Shown in pieces: positions 39,780 through 47,397 of a stretch of 64,000 bases of DNA. The notes beneath the pieces were generated by a model. The model was given only the letters and a program-made list of their open reading frames with translations. It searched no databases and had not been told where the DNA came from. Each line of letters opens with the position of its first letter. The stretch's first letter is position 1. The DNA comes from Humulus lupulus (Eukaryota; Streptophyta; Magnoliopsida; Rosales; Cannabaceae). The translations under genes and the position numbers were made by a program. Location of the stretch: NCBI RefSeq assembly GCF_963169125.1, contig NC_084795.1, forward strand, positions 190,500,214 through 190,564,213. The letters run 5' to 3'.

Positions 39780-40260
39780 CTGCTGAAGCGGCTTTTCTAT
39801 TCCGGAAAAGACTGCTAAGTTCCCATAGCTTTTCCTACTAAGCGCGTCGGCAACTACGTTCGCCTTCCCTGGGTGGTATAGGATTTCGTAGTTGTAATCC
39901 TTGACTAATTATATCCACCTGCGCTGCCTTATGTTGAGCTCCTTCTGTGTAAAGAAGTATTTTAAACTCTTGTGGTCCGTATAAATCTCGCACCGTTCTC
40001 CGTAAAGATAATGGTGCCAGATTTGCATCGACCACCGCTGCCAACTCCATATCGTGAGTTGGGTAGCGTTGTTCATACTCCTTCAACTGTCGTGAGGCGT
40101 AGGCTATCACTTTGTCGTTTTTGCATCAACACGCTTCCCAATCCTAGCTTTGATGCATCGCATTAGACAACGAACTTATCGTCGGGTGTCTGTACACTAA
40201 GTACTAGTGTTGAGCAAGGCTTATCTTTAAGCAACTGGAAGCTTTCTTCACACTTATCGT
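39780..40260 (-). pseudogene. RNase H remnant
   Basis: Recognisable pieces in order on the minus strand: [46 protein letters not shown] and the closing [11 protein letters not shown]. Breaks: a TAA at 40163-40165 in place of a tyrosine just before CDAS, a one-base A insertion near 40117-40122, a deletion with frameshift near 40030 after AAVV, and a TAA at 39909-39911 after RRWI. RNase H removes the RNA strand during reverse transcription. This copy cannot be translated as one domain. The VVADALSR motif is typical of plant Ty3/Gypsy RNase H ends. Confidence 0.9.
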
Positions 40261-41144
40261 TCCAGTTAAACTTTTGTTGCTTCCGGGTCAGGTTGGTGTG
40301 TGGAGTGGCTATCTTAGAAAAAGCCCTCTACAACTTTCTATAGTAACCTGCTAGCCCTAAGAAGCTTCTTACTTCTGACGCGTTCTTTGGTCTAGGCCAA
40401 TCCTTCACGGCCTCTACCTTCGATGGATCTACTGCAACTCCGTCTTTCGATATGATGTGCCCGAGGAACGCCACTTGTGAGAGTCAAAACTCGCATTTCT
40501 TGAACTTCGCGTAGAGTTGGTGCTCCTTCAATCGCGTCAAAATCATCCTCAAATGTTCCTCGTGCTCTACTTCATCCTTGGAGTATACTAAGATATCGTC
40601 GATGAATACAACGACGAATTTATCTAAGTAATCCTTGAAGACCTTATTCATTAAGTCCATAACGCGGCTGGTGTGTTAGCAAGACCAAAAGACATAACCA
40701 ACTCGTAATGTCCATAACGAGTCCTAAAGGCTATCTTAGGAATATCTTCTCCTTTTACCTTGAGCTGATGATACCCGGACCTTAAATCGATCTTAGAGAA
40801 TACAGTCGCGCCTCGGAGTTGATCGAATAAATCGTCAATCCAAGGTAGCGGGTACTTGTTCTTAATCATTACTTTGTTCAGCTCACGGTAGTCTATGCAC
40901 ATCCGCATACTTCCGTCCTTCTTCTTCACAAATAGTACCGGAGCTCCCCATGGTTAATGGCTTGGCCTATGTCTAGGAGTTCTTGTAGCTGCGTCTTTAA
41001 CTTCTTGAGTTTTGTAGGTGCCATCCGGTATGGTGTCTTAGAGATAGGCTCGGTGCCCGGTACTAATTCTATCGTGAAGTCTATCTCTTGAGTTGGCGGC
41101 AATCCTGGCAAGTCATCGGAAAATACCTCTGGAAATTCTTGTAT
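40261..41144 (-). pseudogene. Reverse transcriptase remnant
   Basis: Minus-strand motifs in order: [62 protein letters not shown], then FIDD (the YxDD catalytic motif, 40595-40606), and [10 protein letters not shown]. Breaks: a deletion and frameshift near 40955 just after QELLDIG, loss of one T near 40660-40663 after NTPAAL, a TGA at 40484-40486 in place of a tryptophan codon, and a TAG at 40328-40330 after GYYRKL. Catalytic aspartates survive but no continuous domain can be made. Confidence 0.92.
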
Positions 41145-41199
41145 AACTCGAACATCTCCATCCTTAAGTGGAGTCTCCCTTTCCACGTTTGTGATGCTG

Positions 41200-41616
41200 G
41201 CTAAGAACGCTTGGCATCCTTTCTCCATCATTCTCTGAGCTTTGTGAGGTGACACTAACGGTGTGCGTAGTCCTGAAGCTTGTCCCATGAAGCACAGTTT
41301 CTGGCCGTCAGGAGTCTCGAACATCACCTTCTTGCGTTTGCTGTCGATCGTTGCGCCATGCCGTGCTAGCCGATCCATGCATAGTATTACGTCGAAGATC
41401 TTGATCACTAGCTCTATCAGGTCTCCTTCTAGTTCTATGTCCTCAATCTTGATCGGTACGCCTCGTACTATTCGTGATGATAGAACTACTTTGCCCGAAG
41501 GCAACTCGGTTACAAACCTAGTTCTAAATCTTTCACTAGGTTTGTCTAGTTTTTCTATCATTCCTAACGAGATATACGAGTATACTGTTACCAATCAAGA
41601 GATACTAGAACATATA
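41200..41616 (-). pseudogene. Aspartic protease remnant
   Basis: The open frame from 41594 includes EKLDKPSERFRTRFVTE and the flap-to-end region ILCMDRLARHGATIDS (residues 70-85), typical of plant Ty3/Gypsy protease. The DSGA-type active-site motif, which should come just upstream after the TGQIL piece near 41640-41600, is missing, apparently through an internal deletion. The usual GMDW reads CMDR here. The enzyme would normally cut the Gag-Pol polyprotein. This copy should be inactive. Confidence 0.8.
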
Positions 41617-42537
41617 CTATCGAGGATAGGATCTGACCTGTAAATCCCTGTTACTAGCATGGGTTCCTCCTTGGGTCAATGCAAAGACTTTGGTCTGGCA
41701 CCATCGTTTAATATTCATCAGAATCCTTTCTACTTCGATTTCCGTTTCTAGAACATTGGCATAGGTAGTGGTTCCCAGGTTTGCTAACTTAACCCCTAAT
41801 TCCATCTTTGGTCTAAGTCCTCTGACGAACTTGGTCAACCTCGTAAAGTCGGTTGGGACTAACTCTGGTGCAAACTTGACTAATCTGTTGATCTGACAAG
41901 CATATTCTTCTACCATTAGCGATGACTGCCGAGGTGTAATACTTCTTGTGGAACGGCTCCACAAATCTTGTCCATATCATGGTGGTGACATCGTTAGTCT
42001 GCTGAACTAAGTCCCACCATATTCCGGCATCCGTCCTGAGTAATGACGAGACGCAGGATATGCGGTCCGTATTACTGAGGTTCATGTGCATAAGAATTGT
42101 CTTCACATTCCTTAGCCACTCTTCTGCCTCAAAGGGGTCTATAGTCCCTTCGAAGTTTGGAGCGTGCTGCTTGCGGAACCTCTCATACACTGACTCCATA
42201 TTCGGTATTGGATGTGGCGCGTAGTTCGTCACTGGCCATCCCCCATATGGACCAACTTGTTGGGGTGCTAGGGCCATTTGTTGTAGCTGTGACTGCGGCT
42301 GTGGCGGAGGCTGAGGCTGAGATTGAGCCTGTTGGCGTTGTTGCTGCAGAAGTTCCTCGACTTGTTGTCGCAATCTGGCAATCTCTGCAGTGTTGTCAGC
42401 TGGCTGTGCCGGCGCGTTGCGGCGAGCAGTAGCACGCACTCCCCTTCGGCGAACTGGAGGGCATCATTGGTCGTTGGAACAACGTTGGAGGCGTTTCCGT
42501 TGGTGCGTGCAGATCTTCGGAGCGACATCTTCACCAA
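41617..42537 (-). pseudogene. gag remnant (capsid/nucleocapsid)
   Basis: Likely start at ATG 42537 or 42528 (MSLRRSARTN). A one-base loss near 42460 shifts the frame, which continues in the 42439-41813 stretch. There a coiled-coil-like Q-rich segment (EIARLRQQVEELLQQQRQQ) precedes the retrotransposon gag domain (FEGTIDPFEAEEWL, WWDLV). A further frameshift with a deletion near 41940 leads to the final piece (INRLVKFAPELVPTD, FVRGLRPKMELGV). No CCHC zinc knuckle is visible before the KVFALTQ piece, so part of the nucleocapsid region appears deleted. Not functional as it stands. Confidence 0.9.
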
Positions 42538-43055
42538 AAGTTCTAACAGTCGAGAACTTGTTAGAACTTACCCTAATAGGCTCTAAGGCAAAAACTTATT
42601 CTAAAGCAAACATATCTCGGACCTATTTATTATGACTTCTTATGAAAAATTATATAGGTCTTTATTTATTATTAGAGTGGGTTTCTATACTTAGAAAAAC
42701 AAGTCATCTTTATTTTCTAAGTGTGTTTCTAATCATCCTATATGACTTAATTCTCAGGCTCGAAACTTATCTTTGTTCCAAAGTTAACCATATTGAGGGA
42801 GGGCTGGGATCAGTAAAATCGTTCCCACTACTAAGGCCCCCTAACTCTCAATAAGGAAACTTGGTTCATTGATTTGTATCCACCCTCACTGAACTTGGTC
42901 ATTATTCATTTTATTTATTACTTATTATGATTGCGAAAATAAAATCAAACTCATACATGATAAAATAACATGAAATTAATTTGGAAAAAGATTTTCACTT
43001 ATTACAATCATAAAATAAAGAAATAAACAAAACAAACAATAAAAAACTAGCTATT
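42538..43055 (-). other. Untranslated leader of the chromovirus, gag-proximal part
   Basis: AT-rich stretch of about 520 bp between the leader ORF and gag. I see no ORF with coding character, no further protein motif, and no repeat of note. It is presumably 5' untranslated leader or packaging region of the element. Confidence 0.6.
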
Positions 43056-43523
43056 CTAAAAATCAGGATCTTCTACATCCGATCCTTCATCTAGCATATC
43101 ATTATCTATCTCCTTATAATCATCATTGTCTTGAGCCTCAAAATTTCCTCGGGGAAGATTCAAGAAGATCCTATGTTGTTGCTCATTAGTGAATTGAAAC
43201 TCTAAATCATAGGTGAACTTATGTATGAGAGAATAATATCTTAGGGCTGCTTGTAAGTCATCATCATTGTTTATATTCTCCCATATTTCTTCTAAAGTTA
43301 AAATTGCTGAAGGAAAATCTTTTAAAAGCCTAATTACTAGGACATATTGTTCTGCAGCTCTCATCATGATTTGCTTAGACTCTTGAAGGTGACCTATCTC
43401 TTTGTGGAACAAAATCAATCTTTGAGTGATCTTTTCTAGTGCTCCTATGGTGTTTCTTGGCTCCCTTATTCTTTTTAAAGCCTTAATGGCTCGGATATCC
43501 TCATTGCTTAAAGCTCCATTCAT
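43056..43523 (-). CDS. Uncharacterised leader ORF, 155 aa
   Basis: Uninterrupted ATG-to-stop ORF in gag orientation, lying between the primer-binding site (about 145 bp away) and gag (about 520 bp further). The product begins MNGALSNEDIRAIKAL, is rich in charged and leucine residues in the first 125 positions with a helical look, and ends in a strongly acidic tail (DNDDYKEIDNDMLDEG then EDPDF). I recognise no domain, transmembrane segment or signal peptide. It is the only intact ORF of its size in an element whose gag and pol are ruined. Extra ORFs before gag are known in Ogre/Tat elements, but this element is a chromovirus. It could be a retroelement accessory protein, a captured host fragment, or chance. 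Expression is unproven. Confidence 0.5.
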   Translation of the reverse strand: MNGALSNEDIRAIKALKRIREPRNTIGALEKITQRLILFHKEIGHLQESKQIMMRAAEQYVLVIRLLKDFPSAILTLEEIWENINNDDDLQAALRYYSLIHKFTYDLEFQFTNEQQHRIFLNLPRGNFEAQDNDDYKEIDNDMLDEGSDVEDPDF

Positions 43524-43529
43524 TCTTAA

Positions 43530-43604
43530 CTAAAACATAAACACTAAAGTCGTTAGCTATACACATAGACAAAGTAACTTGTAACTTGTAACTTAAACAC
43601 TTAC
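43530..43604 (-). other. Possible leader intron, 75 bp
   Basis: On the minus strand a consensus donor GTAAGT (43604-43599) and a pyrimidine/T-rich acceptor TATGTTTTAG (ending 43530) flank an AT-rich 75-bp segment just before the leader ORF start. The size and AT-richness fit a short plant intron. Splicing would not extend the leader ORF, since the upstream ATG frame ends shortly after. Weak evidence without RNA. Confidence 0.3.
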
Positions 43605-43668
43605 TTGGCGGCCGATTCGGAGCTTTGAGCATGTGTATCGAGGAGAACTTCATGCGAAGGAACCGTTT

Positions 43669-43680
43669 GCTCTGATACCA
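43669..43680 (-). other. Primer-binding site, initiator tRNA-Met
   Basis: Minus-strand TGGTATCAGAGC begins two bases after the 5' LTR end. It is the perfect 12-base complement of the plant initiator methionine tRNA 3' end, the usual primer for minus-strand DNA synthesis in Ty3/Gypsy elements. It fixes element polarity as minus strand. Confidence 0.95.
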
Positions 43681-44822
43681 ACTGTAACGACCCACTAATC
43701 TAGACTATTTGGACCATTAACGAATCTATACATAAAACTTACATTTTTGCGGAAATACCATACTTTTATTGAAAACTTATGGAAACAAAGGTTACTTTCA
43801 TAAAATAAGTAGGATATGGGTACCCATTGTCTTTAAAACAAAAATAACTTAAAAACTAAAAAGAGTTACATAGAAAATGCGGAAAGTACATTTAAAACCA
43901 TAAAAAACATAAACAAGACTACATCCTCGAATCGAATAACGCTCGGCCCCTTGACTCCATTCACCATCGATACACATCCTCTAAGCGTCACGAATCTTTC
44001 CGCCTCTAAAGCTTATTTCCTGCACATAAACAGAAAGGAATGAGCCTAATGCCCAGCAAGGAAAATCTAACACATAGTCATAAACATAAACATAATGTCA
44101 TAATAACGTAAAGACATATCATAACACATAATACACTTATTATAATGGCCATTATACTTGGGGTCCCATAGACTAAACAAGCATATGCCCATGGGGTTAA
44201 TGGGGTCCTACTAGCTAAGTAGGTCATATGCCCATAACCCATTTGGGGTCTTGTTAGTCATATGGGTCATATGCCCAAGCCTACATACACATATACATAT
44301 CATAACACTTTTAATAACATAAACATATAGATAACATAAGCACATAACATATTAATTCTAGCCTATTTTCCTTACCAAAGTTACCGAGATTATGGACTGA
44401 GTTGGGACTTTTGGAACACTCCTAAAACCATAAGAAAGAGTGAGTCTAAAGAGAGGAGATGAAATGAAAGAGATGGAAAGACTAAACCATAAAAACATAC
44501 TTACCAACTTATATGCTTAAGAGCTTGGATTCCCTAACCAAAATAAGAATAAGGTTAGGGGACTGAGTAGAAGGTTTTGAGAAAAGAAATAACATAAAAT
44601 ACAGAAAGGAACTAGAGTTTTGGGTTTACCTCAAAGATTGCAAGATCACTCTAACCTTCACCGAAATACTATAGAACTCACTTCCCAAAGTGTTTGATAA
44701 GCTTATGATGTTTAAGCTTATAGTTTTTCCCCCAAACCAAGTGTTTACACTCTCACACTCACTTAACACTAGCAGCCTCTGAACTTAGAGCAAATGGTGA
44801 ATAATGGCTGGGTACTAGGTCC

Positions 44823-44830
44823 TATTTATA
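44823..44830 (-). promoter_or_regulatory. TATA-like box of the 5' LTR promoter
   Basis: Minus-strand TATAAATA within CTATAAATAGGACC. It lies about 750 bp downstream of the LTR outer end and about 1.1 kb before the primer-binding site. A start about 30 bp downstream, near 44795, would be expected, giving a long R-U5. The start is inferred only. Confidence 0.6.
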
Positions 44831-45014
44831 GAGTTTGGGAATGAAAATATCTTGATTTTACTTGAATAAAAATAATGGCTTTTTAGGTGAAAATCATTTG
44901 AATAATCGTTCAGCAGAGGCTGAAGACTCGTTCACAAGATGCTGGACTGTTGAAGGAGTTTGAATGGCTGAAAGGAAATGAATTCAAAAGAGTTTGAATC
45001 CATGCTGAAGGAGG

Positions 45015-45140
45015 CGATATATCGCCCCCCTGTAGGCGATATATCGCCTGGGCCAGTATGCCCGAGGCGACCGTGCATCGTTTCGTGTTTTCCGTATCTA
45101 CGTGCTGCGACATATCGCCCCCTATAGCTGCGATATATCG
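45015..45140. repeat. Cluster of CGATATATCG palindromes, 5' LTR
   Basis: Perfect copies at 45015-45024, 45037-45046 and 45131-45140, and the one-base variant CGACATATCG at 45108-45117. The first two are embedded in a longer palindrome, GGCGATATATCGCC. They lie 185-310 bp upstream of the TATA-like box. Preserved in both LTRs except at one flanking base and one C run. Confidence 0.75.
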
Positions 45141-45578
45141 GCACTCGCTGAATATTTAAACACGAAATTACACATTTCTAGCTAAGTTTGAATGGAGTAA
45201 ACAGCCTTGACTAAGCCCTCAACGTACTCAAAGCTGCTGACTGACCCTATAACATTCAAACTTTACTCCTTATTATATTTAATCCTCAAAAATCTTAATC
45301 CTTAATTACCATTCAAAACATGTGATTAAAATCCTATTGGTTGATGTCTAAACCTTATAATATAATAATATAATCCTTAATATCAGTCACTTTAATCAAA
45401 CCTTAGGTTATACTTAATATTCTTAAACTATAGGTTAAACTTAGAAAATCTATAAGTACTACTATGAGTGTCCAAATAATTCCCGGTCTGAACCAAAAAT
45501 CCACAGTTACAAAGATAATGCTATAAATACTATCATACTATTATCTATCTTAGCCAAGTAAAGTTCTTGGACTCTACA

Positions 45579-45583
45579 CTTAA
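45579..45583. repeat. Right target-site duplication, CTTAA
   Basis: Repeats the five bases at 36349-36353 immediately after the LTR CA end, and resumes the satellite at the same monomer position. Confidence 0.95.
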
Positions 45584-46672
45584 TTTGAAAACTTAGTTCG
45601 TGTTAACTTTATCAATATCTCGTGCTCTTTAAGAAAAACAACGATCAATCGATTTAAGTTAACTTCTAAGTGTTATGACCTGGTTATTTCTAGGAACTTA
45701 ATTTGAAAACTTAGTTCGTGTTAACTATTATCAATATCTCGTGCTCTTTAAGAAAAACAACGATCAATCGATTTAAGTTAACTTCTAAGTTTTATGACCT
45801 GGTTATTTCCAGGAACTTAATTTGAAAACTTAGTTCGTGTTAAGTATTATCAATATCTCGTGCTCTTTAAGAAAAACAACGATCAATCGATTTAAGTTAA
45901 CTTCTAAGTTTTATGACCTGGTTATTTCCAGGAACTTAATTTGAAAACTTAGTTCGTGTTAACTTTTATCAATATCTCGTGCACTTTAAGAAAAACAACG
46001 ATCAATCGATTTAAGTTAACTTCTAAGTTTTATGACCTGGTTATTTCTAGGAACTTAATTTGAAAACTTACTTCGTGTTAACTTTTATCAATATCTCGTG
46101 CTCTTTAAGAAAAACAACGATCAATCGATTTAAGTTAACATCTATGTTTTATGACCTGGTTATTTCCAGGAACTTAATTTGAAAACTTAGTTCGTGTTAA
46201 CTTTTATCAATATCTCGTGCTCTTTAAGAAAAACAACGATCAATCGATTTAAGTTAACTTCTATGTTTTATGACCTGGTTATTTCCAGGAACTTAATTTG
46301 AAAACTTAGTTCGTGTTAACTATTATCAATATCTCGTGCTCTTTAAGAAAAACAACGATAAATCGATTTAAGTTAACTTCTAAGTTTTATGACCTGGTTA
46401 TTTCCAGGAACTTAATTTGAAAACTTAGTTCGTGTTAACTTTTATCAATATCTCGTGCTCTTTAAGAAAAACAACGATCAATCGATTTAAGTTCACTTCT
46501 ATGTTTTATGACCTGGTTATTTCCAGGAACTTAATTTGAAAACTTAGTTCGTGTTAACTTTTATCAATATCTCGTTCTCTTTAAGAAAAACAACGATCAA
46601 TCGATTTAAGTTAACTTCTAAGTTTTATGACCTGGTTATTTCCAGGAACATAATTTGAATACTTAGTTCGTG

Positions 46673-46677
46673 TTAAC
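46673..46677. repeat. Left target-site duplication, TTAAC
   Basis: TTAAC before the TG end of the second insertion, repeated at 50591-50595 after its CA end. Removing the insertion and one copy restores the satellite GTGTTAACTTTTAT. Confidence 0.93.
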
Positions 46678-47215
46678 TGTAACGTCCTACGTTTTTGGTT
46701 ACCTTTAAACGACTCGGGTCGGGATTTTTCCCCCGGGTTAAGAATATTATTTTAAATAATATTATATTTTGTTTGTAAGTATTCCATGAGTTATTGCTAG
46801 CCAAAATATGAATTTTGTGATTTTAAAAGTCAAGATAAGACTTTTGGTCCTGGACCGACACAAAAACCCTGATCGGGTAAAAATCTCGGAAAATAAAACG
46901 AAAAATCATGGCAATTATATTTTGGGCATAAAATAAATTCATAAAAGTTAAAGTTTGGTCAAAAATAATAAACCTAAAAGAAAATGGAAATTTTAAGGCA
47001 TTTTGTGCTAAATGCCTAATTTTGCCGAAATGGGGAATTTTATTCCATGAATGGACCTTAGGTTAAATTTTATTATGTGATTAATTAAATTAAATGTGAG
47101 AGACATTTAATTTAATTAATTAATGTTAAGTTTGGTAATTAAAACTTAATAAGAGTGAAAAAGGTGTCAAAAGTCAATTTGGACTTTTCTTCTTATGAAG
47201 CATTTATTAACCCTT

Positions 47216-47237
47216 AAAAAAAAAAAAAAAAAAAAAA
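47216..47237 (+). repeat. A22 homopolymer
   Basis: Twenty-two consecutive A residues inside the solo LTR, after CATTTATTAACCCTT. Not at an element end, so not a retroposon tail. Length is prone to sequencing error. Confidence 0.9.
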
Positions 47238-47390
47238 GAAATGATCATATATGGCAAAGGGTGGCCGGCCATGTGGTCTTTTAGAGTTGTGTGAACCCAC
47301 TTTTATAAGATTTAAATCCCATTTAATTAAAGGTTAGGGATAAAAGCAAGTGGGCAAAACACTTGAGTGTTTTTAGGGTAAATTAGATAG

Positions 47391-47397
47391 TATATAT
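47391..47397 (+). promoter_or_regulatory. TATA-like box in solo LTR
   Basis: TATATAT followed by a C/T-rich stretch (CTCTTCCATCCCTCCCC) and CTCTCTCACATTC about 35-50 bp downstream, a layout common at plant promoters. It lies about 710 bp into the LTR and supports plus orientation. No transcript evidence. Confidence 0.45.

Larger units (their letters stand above)
36354..45578 (-). mobile_element. Ty3/Gypsy chromovirus, Tekay/Del-like, coding-defective
   Basis: Complete 9225-bp LTR retrotransposon on the minus strand, bounded by 5-bp duplications. Reading on the minus strand: 5' LTR, tRNA-iMet primer site, leader with a 155-codon ORF, gag, protease, reverse transcriptase, RNase H, integrase, chromodomain-like tail, polypurine tract and 3' LTR. 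RT-RNaseH-INT order defines Ty3/Gypsy. The integrase tail (GKLSPRFIGPF) followed by VKVLW/EATWE/YPEL chromodomain residues supports a chromovirus, and the long LTRs fit Tekay/Del. The LTRs are nearly identical, so insertion is recent, but gag and pol contain many stops and frameshifts. The element should not be able to move by its own proteins. The clade call is from motif recall, not a tree. Confidence 0.93.
43683..45578 (-). repeat. 5' LTR of the chromovirus
   Basis: 1896-bp LTR with TG...CA ends on either strand, near-identical to 36354-38248 (about 99.6 percent by eye). As the copy next to the primer-binding site it would hold the active promoter. U3 lies at the high-coordinate side with the palindrome cluster, then the TATA-like box, then R-U5 towards 43683. 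Confidence 0.95.
45579..46677 (+). repeat. Satellite island between the two retroelements
   Basis: About nine monomers in the same orientation and phase as both arms. The first carries the one-base-short TTAACTTTATC form. All show GTTAAC (or GTTCAC), and CCAGGAAC or CTAGGAAC. None shows GTCAAC or the 118-bp TTCAGGG form common to the left. They resemble the right arm more than the left. Scattered private changes (GTTAAGTATT near 45840, GAACATAATTTGAATAC near 46647) suggest modest decay. Confidence 0.93.

Noticed and set aside
41263..41643. 126-codon plus-strand ORF
   Set aside because: Antisense shadow of the protease region on the minus strand.
42157..42635. Several overlapping plus-strand ORFs opposite gag
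   Set aside because: Antisense shadows of the Q-rich gag segment, with no independent motif.
43501..43695. 64-codon minus-strand ORF across the primer-binding site
   Set aside because: Crosses the LTR/PBS junction and candidate intron, has no domain, and overlaps the leader ORF start in another frame.
36354..45578. Assignment to Ogre/Tat because of an ORF before gag
   Set aside because: The chromodomain-like tail and integrase end fit chromoviruses, and the tRNA-iMet primer and VVADALSR RNase H end agree.
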